Shown here one piece after another: positions 22,849 to 35,639 of a stretch of DNA of 64,000 bases. A program made the position numbers and the translations under genes. How positions within the stretch are numbered: position 1 is the stretch's first letter; each line of letters begins with the position of its first letter. This stretch comes from Hyperoplus lanceolatus (lineage: Eukaryota; Chordata; Actinopteri; Uranoscopiformes; Ammodytidae), in contig CM049414.1 of assembly GCA_026929865.2 (NCBI GenBank), forward strand, positions 1,490,001 to 1,554,000. Direction: 5' to 3'. The notes under the pieces were generated by a model, which did not search any database, was not told where the DNA came from, and saw nothing but the letters and a program-made list of their open reading frames with translations.

Positions 22849-23822
22849 TGCCTCGTTTCCACCGAGTACAGCGGGTCGGATCGCAGCGGTTCGGTCCGGG
22901 TAGTTTGGCTTTTCATTTGCCAAAAGTTGGGTAGGGTACGGTTTAAGCGCACCTAACCGCTCTGAGCCGCTCCAAATCTCAGTACTCCTCCGTAGGGGTA
23001 CTAGCCGCCTGACAGGGTGCCTAAAAGGCGGAGCTACACACTGCCATCATTTGATTGGTCGAAAGAATAATTTCCGCCATGTGTAGTCATCTCGGCAAGA
23101 GTGAAGATAGTCTTGTGTTTTGGCGAAAATGTGAGCACAGCTCTATTTATTGTGTGGTGTTTTTCCTCGTCAATAAATTAATCAGTTGGTTACACTGTGT
23201 CCCGTAGTCACGTAGCTGCCGCAGCTAGCACTGTTCGCTCACTGTCTCTATGAGTTGCACCGAGCCGTCTCTGTGTGTTTACGCCATAGATAGTAGTAAA
23301 TACACGCTCACAACAACACGGGGGGAATAAATAAAGAAGCGGCTGGTTTGAATAATTTCCGCCGTGTGTAGTCACCTCGGCTAGAGTGAAGAGAGTTTTG
23401 GCGAAAATGTGAGCGCGGCACTGTTTATTGTGTGGTGTTTTTCCTCGTCATTAAATGAATCAGTTGGCTACACTGTGTCCCACTGCTACGATGTCACGAA
23501 GCTGCCGCAGCCAGCGCTGTTCGCTCACTGTCTCTATCAGTTGCACCGAGCCGTGTCTGTGCTCTCAACAACACGGGGGAATACATAAAGAAGCGGCTGG
23601 TTTGACCAAGCAAAAACAAGAGACCACTGGCTTGACCACAGTTGTTCCACAGCCCGATAGTTTGACCCACATTCTGGCGGCGGCTATCGCAGTCCAGTCT
23701 AAACTCCGCCCCACCAGTAAGGGTAGGGTCGGCGGTGGAAACAACACCGAGATTCTTAAAAGTGAGCTGTCCCGCTCTGAGCCGCTCCGATCCGACCCGC
23801 TCTACTCTGTGGAAACGAGGCA
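22849..23822. mobile_element. PIF-Harbinger MITE, 974 bp, TAA target duplication
   Basis: Ends tgcctcgtttccaccgagta and, in reverse complement, tgcctcgtttccacagagta; TAA on both sides (22,846-22,848 and 23,823-23,825). The 3-bp TAA target and these ends fit PIF-Harbinger. The interior holds a partial duplication: gtgtagtcatctcggc..agagtgaagatagt at about 23,080 recurs at about 23,367. A 158-codon frame over 23,455-23,931 runs out past the element and has no family resemblance. Confidence 0.9.
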
Positions 23823-24390
23823 TAAGCGAACCCTACCATCTCTACTAGTGCGCTCCGCTCTGCCCCGCCCCCGCCTGAACTATTTCGCTTTCAGCGATTG
23901 CAGTGCAATGGTTATTCAGCATAAAGTTTAAACACTCACTCGCCCAAGACTGATGTTCAACCGAAACACAAAAGTCTTGCGCGAGCAAAGCAGTGATTCA
24001 CCCAGTGAAACATGGGGTGAGACTGTGACTGTGGGTAACGGTGTCATCACCTTGCCGGTGAGAAAAGCTCTGGGGATCTCATGTCCGCTAACGTTGTTCA
24101 GGGGAGGCTTCCGCGATCGGATTGCATTTCACGAGTATGAAAACACAGCCATGTAGGCATTGCGAAAGCGCAACAAGAGGAAATGCCTATAGAGTGAGCC
24201 GCCTGACTCCCTCCGTTAGTTTCAGTACAGCCAAAAAAAATACAATCGCCATCTAAACATGGACATAGTTTAAATAAAGCATCTTGTTTTTATGATCATT
24301 AGGGCTTTGTTGCAAATTCAAGTTGCAAGTCTGAACATTTTGGTGGCAGCTGTGGTGCAGTTTTTTCAGCAACTCAGACACATGCTTGCC

Positions 24391-24527
24391 CATAGGCGTA
24401 GATTTGGGGAGGTGGGGCGGGGGGAGGGGGCACAGGGGATGTCCCCCCCCCACCCCAATAATCAGAAGAGATACATTTTTCCCCCTCAAAAAGTAAGAAA
24501 GACAACCCTATTCCCCCAAAAGAGGTA
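24391..24527. mobile_element. Fragment of a DNA transposon with GGCGTAGATTTGGGG end
   Basis: The sequence cataggcgtagatttgggga followed by a G-rich, then C-rich run is a common fish hAT-like terminus. No matching second end was identified. Confidence 0.45.
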
Positions 24528-24841
24528 AAAATAACAGTTTAGTATGTTGAAACATTGATATATCTCCTAATTGTTAATACATATTCCCCTATGATTTTAA
24601 AATTTAAAGTGTCATAATAGTTCACACTGCTGCTGTGTCATGAGTAGTGTCCTAAAAAAATGTTTTGCACAATACAGTAGAGTAAATATTTGAAAGCAAT
24701 ACAGATGCCTGAGAGCCTTACTGCTTTTTATAACATTATATTTACGTCACTGGGAGCCTGTTGTCTTTTCCTTAACAGAAATGTAGACATGTCCACCATA
24801 ATAATTAAATAGGCTACAGAAGGCATATATAAGTACATTAA

Positions 24842-25017
24842 AATTCACCAGAATGCACAAAATGGTATGTTTGAAGTACATTTTTTTCTGGGGGAGTACC
24901 CCCAGACCCCCACTTATGTTGAAGCAAAACCGAAGCCCTTGTGCTTGCCACCCAAAAATGATCACTGGCCCCATCCTGGCCACCCCAATGAAAATTTCCT
25001 GGCTCCGCCACTGGCTC
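24842..25017 (-). mobile_element. Terminal fragment of an element ending CAGTGGCGGAGCCAGG
   Basis: On the minus strand it starts ccagtggcggagccagga and continues with attggggtggccagg and ggggtctgggggtactcccc, the typical terminal region of a fish hAT-like element. The other end is not visible. Confidence 0.5.
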
Positions 25018-25211
25018 ACTGCTCATACAACTCCTAGCAGACTATGTCTTGGCTGTGCAGAGATCAATATTTAGCTCTGGCTCTATTGATTTCATCTTGA
25101 TTTAAAACACTTTACAATGGTAACAAGTTCAAGGAGAAAAGAGCCCTGAGTGCAAACAGCAGCTGGTGGTGTTCTAAGGCCTAAGTCAGTCTCGTCAGCC
25201 AGAAACCTGAG

Positions 25212-25353
<142 letters not shown>

Positions 25354-25507
25354 ACACAGACTCAGACCACAGCACGCACACTGGGATGGTCCAGTAGTAG
25401 CTTTATGCTGTGGATGACATTTTCTTCTCTGAGCGATGCGCTATTGATTTTTCCACCACTGCTGGAAATGACTGATCCAATAATCGGTTGAATACACCAT
25501 ATCTATA

Positions 25508-25558
25508 GGCAACACACATACGCACGCAGGCACGCACCCACGCACACACACACGCACG

Positions 25559-25625
<67 letters not shown>
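25508..25625. repeat. (CA)n array with CGCA variants
   Basis: CACGCA/CACG variants (25,518-25,562) lead into a pure CA tract to 25,625. Confidence 0.9.
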
Positions 25626-25626
<1 letters not shown>

Positions 25627-26149
25627 GAGTCAGAGCGGGCACTATTTGTTTTTCATATATTGATCCTTCTTCTGATGGCATTTACTTTGTAGCACACTTA
25701 AAAAAGTGTTTTCAGGGCAATGACTTCAACATAGAACAACCACACTCGTTTGTAAATTATTAATATTTAAGTTAATTCAGATTCATACATTATTCATTCA
25801 TTATTATGAGGTACTCAATGCATGAACAGCTAGTGAGTGTTGGAGACTTGCCTGCATTCTGCCATTTGTTAGTGTCATCATGGCTTAAAATAGCAAGGCT
25901 GGCTGACGAATGCAAAGGAGAGTATGTTGATATGGCAAAAAGGCATTCAGCACTCACCTATCTTCTGCATGTACATTTCCTATACTAAAGAACGTTTTGA
26001 TTTTAACATTGGATGAATTGGCTGTGTCTGGTGTAAAAAGGATTGCAGACAACTGGTCAGCATGCACACAGTTGAGTGGGAAAACATAAATACGATGTTG
26101 GCTAAATTAAGTTAAATGAATAAAGCATTCATAGAAAAAACCCAGAAGA

Positions 26150-26432
26150 CTACAGGCTGAAACAAGCACTGGTCAATTTTGAGATTTCTGCCTATTTTGC
26201 TTCCATCTTCTTTCATAATAGTATGAATGGAAGGTCAAAAATGTATATTTAGGTTTTTAATTTAAAAGATTTATATTTTCTTAAAAGATGCAAATGTACA
26301 CATAGTAAGATATTGCAAATGTGAAAATGTATTCCAACATTTATGATTTTTAAATACAAACAAATAACCGTTTAGATAATGGACTTGCAAAGTTCATCTA
26401 TAAGTTATAAATGATTGAGCCGCAGTGTCTGG
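26150..26432. mobile_element. GACACTGCAGG MITE family, degraded copy
   Basis: aagcactggtcaattttgag and cataatagtatgaatgga match the left half of copies at 21,332 and 43,908. The right end ccgcagtgtctggcctcaa is a decayed family terminus. The centre is deleted. Confidence 0.65.
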
Positions 26433-26819
26433 CCTCAATACTTCTTTACACTATTTAGTTATCCTGCTCTGCAGTGTGTCGCTGAAGCTTTTCCACTGCT
26501 GTCTCTTGCCTTAAAGTCAAGTGCAGAGCAAACTACAGACTGTCTGACAGAGCAGGGCCAGATTCCTCTCTCTCTGATCAGTCCTGCATGTGGAAACCTT
26601 TCAGGGGGGAGAGAAAAAAACGCAAGCTGCTGCTGCTGCTATTTGAGTCAGCGTTTGGGCTGAAATGACATGTTGGGACCACGGTCTGTGGGAGAGGGAA
26701 GGACATTGGCTTTTTCTAGTGGCACACAGTTCTTGGAATGGCATGATTGATATATACATCTCTGTTGGGGGGGGGGGGGTGTCCCTAAGCGTTTTAAGTC
26801 TGGTCTGTGGCCACACAGC

Positions 26820-27110
26820 TGCCTGCCACACAGTGGACTAGACGCCCCAAACAGGGCTAAATAGCCCCAGCTTTATCCTGTCCACTACGTTTCCTTTTGA
26901 CTGAGGTCAACCGCAGCAAATTACTCCCTGAAACGCTCGCAGACTAGGACAGCGGAGAAATTGCCATTTGTTTTGTTTATGGCTCAGACTGTGCACTAAG
27001 CCCTCTATCGTAGAGAGGGGCTATATATAGCAGGCCTAATCCTTCAATGGATTCATAATGACCCAGACGGGCCGGATGATAGGAATACACATTCAAAGCT
27101 TCATGTGAGA
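26820..27110. other. Candidate conserved non-coding block
   Basis: Repeat-free stretch with mixed composition, including tttatggctcagactgtgca, agaggggctatatatagc and tggattcataatgac. Suggested from appearance only; no gene seen. Confidence 0.25.
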
Positions 27111-27344
27111 GAGAGTATACTAGGTTTATGTCTGATCTGTCATTATTCTTTTGCCATTTAAATTTCCATTATGAAAAAAAAAAAAACTTTGCATCATGCA
27201 GTCGTGGTTATGAAGAGGAATATATACAGTATATATATATACACACATGTCAGACTTCAGATGGAAAATGTGAGCATTTCTGGGACAGATGATAATGTAT
27301 GATGATTCAGAGGAGGGCGATTTCAGCAGCCAGCCAAGGTTCTT

Positions 27345-27565
27345 TGCACTATTCAGAAGTTATTGAAGGACTTTTTCATATGGTGTTAATTGTCTGAATG
27401 AAAAACATGATGGAAATATATTTCTAAGACGTGTACATTGTATTTTTTTGTTTATAAAATGTTAAAAAAAAAAGTGTGTTAAAGTTAATGTTAGTAATCA
27501 GCAGGCACATTGTTATGATCCTATCTATAGCTTTTGACCCTATTCACCTGCTGGTCTGGCCTTTC
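27345..27565. mobile_element. GACACTGCAGG MITE family, right-hand fragment
   Basis: The phrases gcactattcagaag, catatggtgttaattgtctg and the end gaccctattcacctgctggt followed by ctggccttt match the right half of the family. The terminal motif is mutated. Confidence 0.65.
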
Positions 27566-28796
27566 AAAGCCACAGGTTCTGTATGGAGAGCACCTGATTC
27601 ATTTAGTTCACAAATGCTGGACTAGATGGACATTGTGCTCAGCTAAGCATTAACTAACAGCTAATCCTCTCTGAGCTGAAGAGGGGCTAACATGACCACA
27701 CACACTGCATGCACTCCCCCAATCACACAATCATACAAGACATCAACACAAAGAGCGCCTGGGTTGGGCCTCCACCTCTTGCCCTTTAATAGCTTTAAGG
27801 ACTGACACACTGGGACCTGGACCCCTTGTTTCCCATCATTATCCATCATTACAATCCTGCCTGGAATGCTGGCTGGCCTATGGGGATTCTAAAAATGTCA
27901 AATCAAGCACATATGATGCATGTTGTTTTCCAACATATTAAACATGATGCTTACACACACACACACACACAACAATGGTGTGCTCTAAAAAAGCTTAGCT
28001 CAGCTTATCCTTCCAATATTGTGCTGCCCACCAAGCGAGCAAGGTGTAAACCTCTTATAGTATAGCAATAGTAAAGAAGGCCCTCTTGTACAGCTAGCCC
28101 AAATAAGCCACTGCATTTTAAAAACAAGCCAAAAGAAAAACCGCAATCCACGACAACCAGCTACACAAAAACAAGCCCAGAGTTGCTTATAAAAAGCAGA
28201 CTTGGCAACGCTGGTGAGCAGACAGCATGAGAGGGAAGCACAAGGACACACTGTATATAATCCTTAAGTGATAAAGAGGGAGACAACGAGCACACACACT
28301 CAGGGATGAATATGATAGCATGTGATTCCTCTTCCTGGTAGTTGATGAATGGCTGCTGTTCAACAGGTCAGAGGTTAGCAGTCTGCCCTATAACCAGCCA
28401 CTCTCTCTGCCCTCTGTCCATATAGCACAGTGCTACACATAGCCCAGTTTCCTGCACACGGCTCAATACGCTCACATGTAAAGCCAGCCATTGACTCCCA
28501 GCCTATATGAGCTCAATAACTGTGTACACAGTGAGTGTCACACAGTTGAGGTAGACTCCGGTTCTTGGGGTCAGGATTCCACTCTAAACCCATTCAGAAC
28601 CAGTCCCTTTTCAAAACCATTTCTGAAATCAGTTCAAAGGAGGACTTCAGGATCCCCTCCAGTCCACTGTGTGCTGAAGGGCGTTTTATGGCAAATTATG
28701 GAATGAAAACAAATTGAATGTCTTATCTATCTCCACTTCAGTCAACATAGCCGGCAGCAGAAAAAATACACATTTAAAAAACAAAACAAAACAAAA

Positions 28797-28942
28797 CGGT
28801 GACACCAGTTTTTAAACGCTGCCATACTGAGAAATACAGAGAGAGTTTTGTGGAGCTGATAGGCTCAACCTTGTGTCAATGTATGAATGTTCAAGGTAGC
28901 CGACATTTATTCATATGAAAAAGTTACACACTGTAGCTTCAA
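28797..28942. mobile_element. Partial copy of the TATAGTGCGTAACTT MITE
   Basis: Shares aaacgctgccatactgagaa and the following atacagagagagtt with 4082-4113, and the right end (ttcatatgaaaaagttacac) with 4184-4209. Only the right half remains; it abuts a (TATA)/(GT)n tract. Confidence 0.7.
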
Positions 28943-28954
28943 TCTATATATATA

Positions 28955-29082
<128 letters not shown>

Positions 29083-29350
29083 CAACAGGTCCTAGATGCC
29101 TCATTAAGGCCAAACAGACCTTGGGCTCACGCTTTGGAGTGATCCCCCCTAACACAGTACAGACATTTGACATGGGTGCATGCATTAACATGTGTGTGGC
29201 CCTATGCACTGCTCTGTATCTGTGGGAAGTGGGAAGTGAAAGAGTCCAAATGTCCCCACCACCACCACCACCGCCTCCGTCTGTAGAAGAATGGGAGGGG
29301 GGATACATGTCCTGCAGTAACCCCGGAGCTTTGTGAGTTGTTTACAAGTG

Positions 29351-29481
<131 letters not shown>

Positions 29482-29791
29482 CCCGGCTCCTCTCTCCAAC
29501 TCACCCACCGTTCACCTCGCTCCGGAGAATTTATTGTGACGAGCCTGAGCAACTGTTAGAAACAAGATTAAGACAGTCACACAGGATGTGAAAGAGTGCC
29601 GAATATGTCCGGGTTTGTGGCATTACAAGTTTACAGTATGTTTTCTCATGTTAAAGGTGCACTATGTAACTTCAGATAGATGAACATTTTGTAAGATATA
29701 TTCTCACAACTGAATAAACAACATTTACTCAGAGAAACATATGATGGAACACTGTTTGAAGTTAGAAAGCTACTTAAAAGCAGCACTGGCC

Positions 29792-30373
29792 TAGCCTGGC
29801 ATTTCCAGACCTGCCACTAGGCGCTGGCAAATTAAATTTGCTGCGCCTGTTGGTCTGGACACTCTCCGTTGAAGCTTTTTCAAAAAGTCCAGAAATCCGG
29901 ACTCACGTTTCAATTGGTTCTATCTAATATGGGCGCGCCAGAGCCCTTTGTATGGTACTCTGGGGCGGACGTAACCGGGTGACGACAGTGACGTGCATGC
30001 ACTATTGAAGCCGTGATAGTAAACATCAAATATGGCTGCGGATATGTTGTTTGAGTTTGAGACTGCTTTGGCCTCGACCCTTTATGATTTGGAAGACGGC
30101 ACTCAAATCTTTCATTAGCAAGTAAGTGGAATGTTCTGTTTTGCCGACCGACAACGGCAAACGTTTAATTTAACAGTTTAACAGCTGTTCGCTAAACGAA
30201 CGGGGCTTAATAGGTCACCTTGTGCATCGCTCTGATTGGTTGTAGTGTTATCCAACTGCGTGCAGTGGCATATGATATGCACGAGTAGGAGCCGCCCCTT
30301 GAGTTGGAAATTACTATTGATCGTGGCCAAACCCTCTATCGTTCAAGATATCAAGGTCTGGATTTCCAGGCTA
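29792..30373. mobile_element. TAGCCTGG-ended element, 582 bp, with exact 9-bp TSD
   Basis: Ends tagcctggcatttccagacc and, in reverse complement, tagcctggaaatccagacc. Flanked by gcactggcc at 29,783-29,791 and 30,374-30,382. It is longer than the 6898 copy and holds a short plus-strand frame from the ATG at 30,032 (MAADMLFEFETALAS..) that runs to a TAG just before a CAAGTAAGT donor-like site, so it may keep the 5' end of a transposon gene. It sits inside a larger TTAA-flanked element. Confidence 0.85.
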
Positions 30374-30472
30374 GCACTGGCCCACAGTTTGGTTTAAAAA
30401 CATATTCTAGTCTAACGTTTGGTTCCAGGTGCCTAAAAATAATTTTGATTTATGATGATAGAATTATTCTAT

Positions 30473-31084
30473 CAGTGATTCTTGAGAAGTGGGACAAAAC
30501 AGGGTACAATGTTGAAAAAATACAAACCCTATGTTTCGGCAAATTAAATTACATGTTTGTATCCAACATATACTAAGCTACTGAGCTAAGCTTGACACAA
30601 CCTCCCAGCTTTTGTTTTTTTACCGTCACTGGCCTATCACCACCGTCAGATGTCAACTCCGTCAGATTTCCTGTCTGACAGTGTTGACATATTTAACGTT
30701 TCTTAAACAGAACAAATATAATTTATCTAGTTAGTAGCCATTTGGTTTTTCTGTTGATGTTAGGAGCTAGTATGAACTACTTCAGGAAAATAAAATGATA
30801 AAACAATTTCAAATAACTTCTTCAGAAATTGTAAGTCGGTGTTGACATATCATGGTTGTGACACAGGACTTTCAAGATTCGGAATGTAAAATATTCTAAA
30901 ACTACAACACTTATCAGAGCCTGTCTGACTCTAACTCTGCAGAGGTAGAATTTCACAAGAGGTCCTTCAAAGTGACAGCTGCCCCTTATTTCGCCTGATT
31001 TTATTACATTTTACATAATGAAATGTCTGACGGTGTTGACTTACAGTACAGACGGCCTTTTGTCCCAGTTCTCAAGAATCACTG
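30473..31084. mobile_element. Inverted-repeat element, 612 bp, CAGTGATTCTTGAGAA ends
   Basis: The terminal inverted repeats match at all but one of 27 positions (cagtgattcttgagaa then g/ctgggacaaaa). The interior repeats gtctgacgg/agtgttgac words near both halves (about 30,690 and 31,025). No coding sequence, and no clear target duplication. Confidence 0.75.
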
Positions 31085-31619
31085 CTGTACTAAGAATACT
31101 AGTAGAGAAAATATGTTACGTCAACTAACTGCAGGCTCTGCAAATGTGAACAAATCCCCCTCCTCTGAAACAGCATAGCGCACCTTTAACATTGCCCAGT
31201 AGTTTGACTGAGATTGTCCAATTCATAGATCACAAGCAAAGAGAAGAAAGACACCCACAATGTATACTGAAAAACATAAATTCCAAGGGCAACACAACCG
31301 CAGCAGTCAGTTGTTGTAGATGACGTAAGCTCTTACCTAAGTAACCTTGAGTCAGTGGAGGGCTGACGAACGCACCCTGACTCACTGGGAGCTGTTGCCC
31401 TGGCAGGTGTAGTCTGGGCTGGGGCGTTTTTTTTTTTTTATGAGTACTGTGAGCTGCGGAGGTGAGAAGTTCACCCAATGAAGCCAGTCAGGACCAGAGG
31501 CAACTGCAGAGCCAGTAAAGTGCTCTCCTGCTGGAAGCTTGTGTGCAGAGACCAACACTTTCCTCAAAACACACTTGATTGGAATGCATATTGTCATGCT
31601 TTAAGAACTGCTTCCTAGT

Positions 31620-32120
31620 GCAATTCATACATGCAATGCATTTCTACTATACAACCATCTATAAGGGTCATTGTATCATCATTCGTTTTTTCAATATTCC
31701 AAACCAGGAACCTCAACTTCTAAAGCACTTAAAACCACTTAACTTTCCAAAATCATTCTCAGCACTGTTCTGAAGGTTTTTACCGAAGGATTTGTTCACA
31801 TGTTGTCTGATTTATGATTCATTCTGTTCTTAAAAAAACATGCCAGAGTTTTTTTTTTTTTTTATTTAATGAAAAAAGGCTGCATCCTCTAATATGGAGT
31901 AAACATTAAATTAAGATTTTAACTCTGGCTTAATCCAACATCTAGAATTTTAGTTTTTTTTTTAAAGATGCAAATGTACGCATAATTAGTGAAGATATTG
32001 CCACATATGATATTCCTTCAAACATTTCTGAAAAAGTTGTTAAACAAGAAAGAACTGTTCTAATACAGGTTTCAATTGGCACACTTTCATGATGATCTGT
32101 TACCCTTTTCACCTGCAGCT
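31620..32120. mobile_element. GACACTGCAGG MITE family copy, ends decayed
   Basis: The landmarks ctcaacttctaaagcactta, tcattctcagcactgttctg and cgcataattagtgaagatat match the intact copy. The right end acccttttcacctgcag lacks the final gtgtctcacc. The left end is lost. Confidence 0.7.
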
Positions 32121-32597
32121 CCTGAAAGTTAGTTCAACATACATAAAGATTATTGACTTGTTTTCAGGACTCATTACGGGACAAAATATTTTGATAAAAT
32201 TGGATTTTGTCTGGAATGCATGCAGGAGTAAAACGCTGTAATAACATCAGTTTGAATGAAAAATATAAGCATTTTTTTATGTTTTATGCTCTGTTTCTCT
32301 AATAAAAGCCCCAATAGGCTGCTATATGCCTAATGGCTCCTGGGTGGTTACAGGACTAACACTCTCATTAATGCATGACTTTTCATGAATCCACAAACAA
32401 CTCTATTTTTCATGAATTTCACTTCCAAATGTTTGAATGAATAATTCACTATAGAAACCAGATGTACAGTAAGTTCTTGGAACAGCCACAGCTAATGGAT
32501 CTACTGTTACCCAACATTCTATGAATCCAGTACAGACTACTTGCATCTGCCTTTCACTACTTCACACACACCAAACTAACTCGCCAGTGCTCTGCAG

Positions 32598-32736
<139 letters not shown>

Positions 32737-33132
32737 GAATGCTCTGAAGTCTGATCCTCTTTTTTCAGCCTGTGCCTCTGAGTCATAATATGAAGGAGGA
32801 CGCCAGGAATGAGTCAGAAAATGTTCCACAAGCCTAATAGTACATCTCTCTCTCTGCTGCTGTATGAATGAATCTCTGGGGCTGTTTGTCCCTTGGCACA
32901 GTAAATAACTCCCAAGGACGAGACTGAACCTGCCGTCTGGTGACAGGTCTTTCTCCCTTGAGAAACACTACCATTGATAAACAGTGATTTTTGCAATACA
33001 GAAAAAGCTGAACTGAGGTTTGCCGAGGTGAACTGCATGGCTTCCCTCTGCCTCCGATGAGGTTATTGATTGTGCAAACAGTTCCAATACAAAGCCAATG
33101 CATGGCCCTGTGGTAAAGCCCTGACAAATATA

Positions 33133-33369
33133 CAGCTCTGGAAAAAAATTAAGAGACCAGTCTGGATTTTCCTTCAATCTTCATCTCTACATTACTTATA
33201 TTAATGGAAATGCACTTAATGACAATATTTTTGGTGGGAATTTGGTAGAAATGCTGTCTGTAGTTTGTAGTATAAAACCAAAATGTTAATTTTAGTCAAA
33301 CATATGCATAAATGGTCAAACAAAAGACACTGAACATTTGGAGTGGTCTCTTAATTTTTTCAAGAGCTG
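33133..33369. mobile_element. Tc1/mariner MITE, 237 bp, TA-flanked
   Basis: TA at 33,131-33,132 and 33,370-33,371. Ends are cagctctggaaaaaaattaa and, in reverse complement, cagctcttgaaaaaattaag, both continuing gagaccac/gagaccag. No transposase. Confidence 0.85.
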
Positions 33370-33674
33370 TATATGGTCCCCCCTCCTCTACAGTCGCTCT
33401 TTGAAATTCTTCTCTGTGCACAAATGAATTGGCTTTGCAGATGAAGGAGACATGCTTTGTTAAGTGCTGAACTGAGAAGGCTTAGCTGAGGAGTGTCACA
33501 TCAAAGCTCCACCGATTATGACGGGTATCCTCAGTCCGTTCACCGCCGGGGGGGATGGGAGGAAGAGTGGAGGATTCTGGGTACTCACTCTGCCAGAATC
33601 CCACTGACAACAATACGCTTTATTTCTGCCTCCCGATCATTTCCATCTCTGATAATATATGTCCATAGAGTTAA

Positions 33675-34344
33675 GGCAAGACACTGCAGGTGAACAGGGT
33701 AACCTTTTTAACTTATAGATACAATCATGCAACTTTGCGAGTTATTTACTTACATTAAAAACAATCATTTATTGAATCACAAGAAAGGTTTGAATTAATA
33801 TGTACATTTGGCAATATGTAACTAAGTATGCGTACATTTGCATCTGTGTAACAAACAAAAATGTGAAAGTTGGATAAGGATTTCATTTAAACAACATATT
33901 AGTGTTCAAAGTTTTTACAGAACAGATTTTGGATGCAGCCTTTTCTGATGTTTTACATCAAAATATACTACAGTACGGGTCTTGAAATAGCATTTTCTGC
34001 ATGTTTTTAAGAAACAAAATACATCATATACATCAGACAGTTACCGACATCTGAGCAAATCCGTCTGTAATTCATAACCTTCAGAATAGCGCTGAGATTA
34101 GATAATGATTATGGAAAGTTTGCTTGATGTAGGTGCTTTAGAAGATGAGATTTTCGGTTCAGAGCATTGAAAAAAAACTGCATGCTGAGATAATGTCCGT
34201 TAAAGATGGTTGTATAGGAGAAATATACAGACGAAAACAGAAAAGGTTCAGTAAAAAAAAACACTTAAATTTACATTTTGGACCCTATATTTATACTACT
34301 ATGAAAGAAGTAGCCAACAAGATGTTTGCCTGCAGTGTCTCGCC
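33675..34344. mobile_element. GACACTGCAGG MITE family copy, 670 bp
   Basis: The left end ggcaagacactgcaggtgaa follows TTAA (33,671-33,674); the right end (reverse complement ggcgagacactgcagg) precedes CTAA, a one-base change from TTAA. Orientation is opposite to the 21,332 copy, judging by internal landmarks (cagaatagcgctgag near 34,081). Confidence 0.85.
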
Positions 34345-34349
34345 CTAAT

Positions 34350-35630
34350 CTATAGGCAAACCCATCACTAAACAGAGTGTTGAAACATTCTGCAGAACCC
34401 CAGAGCACATTTAAAAATTCAATATGTACATCGAACCAAAACACTTAGTCAGGCACACATTGTGGTTACTGTTTCACAGAAGCAAATATTAACTGCTGGA
34501 TTGTAACTTTGCCACCTAAAGTGCACACTACATCCCAGACCGAAACATAAGAGCTGGATGTACATAGCCTCATCTGTTTGTCCATAATCCTGTATCCCCA
34601 ATTCACGGACGGGTATTCTCTTCCATTTTTTTTCAAATCACTGGCTCACTAGCAGATGACAACTAAGAATGACCTCATCGTAGCTATCTAAACAAATAAA
34701 CAAGGAGAGTAGATGACAGGACTGAAGAGATTACTCAAAATAATGCAGAAAATGTGCTCATTAGTGCAACATTGAAGTTCTTAAAGAGGCACAGGAGGCT
34801 ACATCATCAGATCTCATTAAGTGGGAATACTGTACTTACACTAAGATGAATCAGCTTGAAGCAGCACCCAGAGGGCATCGGCACAAGCATTCATCTAAAG
34901 AGATGACCAGACTGGCAGTGGCCGCGCTCACTCCTGCCTCTGTGTCTCATTTCTTGTTGAAGGAAGGATCCCTATGATTTCTATCTATCCCGCTACAGCG
35001 TGACCCACAGGGGAAGTGCCGCTATTCATCAAACTGCTGTAGTATGAAGCTCTTCCAACTTGGCCCAGGCTATTTACTCATCAATGAGTTTGCAGTGATG
35101 CAGGGAAAAAGTGGCACCATGGAAAGGTAAAATATGGGTCTGCATCTGCATCGTATGGAATCAGGAATTTAATGGCTGCGATTTTAAAAAGACAGTCTGA
35201 TCTCGCACGGCAGAGATTCTTTAGGTCATCCAAACTAAACACAACAATGCATAGCTTGAATACCTTTACTGCCAGATGTGTGGGTTCGCTTGAGGTCGTC
35301 TGCAAGATGTTTAATCTGGTTTCGCAATTCACAGTATTTGGCGGACATATTTCCATGTAGATCCTCAATAAATCTCACGCTCAAATATACAAAAAAAAAT
35401 TATCTTAATTTACCCCTTTCCATTGTTAATTCATTATCGACAACAGTGAGAATACAGTATGTCCAACAAGCTCTGTGAGGCTGTTCAGCTGTACTGCACT
35501 CTAATGCTATTATCAGCACGCGCACATTTTCGCAAATTCAAACTTTAACATGCTAGTGATGTTTACTGATGAGAACATTGCATTATAATTTGTTCAGGTA
35601 TTTCAGTCATTCACCAAAGCATTTGATGAG
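34350..35630. other. Intron, no gene or repeat recognised
   Basis: Mixed unique-looking sequence on both strands; the open frames here are short and without family resemblance. Confidence 0.5.
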
Positions 35631-35639
35631 TTCAAAATC

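Larger units (their letters stand above)
29655..31185. mobile_element. TTAA-flanked composite carrying two internal elements
   Basis: TTAA at 29,651-29,654 and 31,186-31,189. Ends are aggtgcactatg and, in reverse complement, aggtgcgctatg. Inside lie the TAGCCTGG element (29,792-30,373) and a second inverted-repeat element (30,473-31,084), leaving roughly 330 bp of the outer element itself. Confidence 0.7.

Noticed and set aside
23455..23931. 158-codon open frame
   Set aside because: It lies mostly inside the Harbinger MITE 22,849-23,822, runs out across its terminus and shows no domain; the corresponding region of the second copy is not open.
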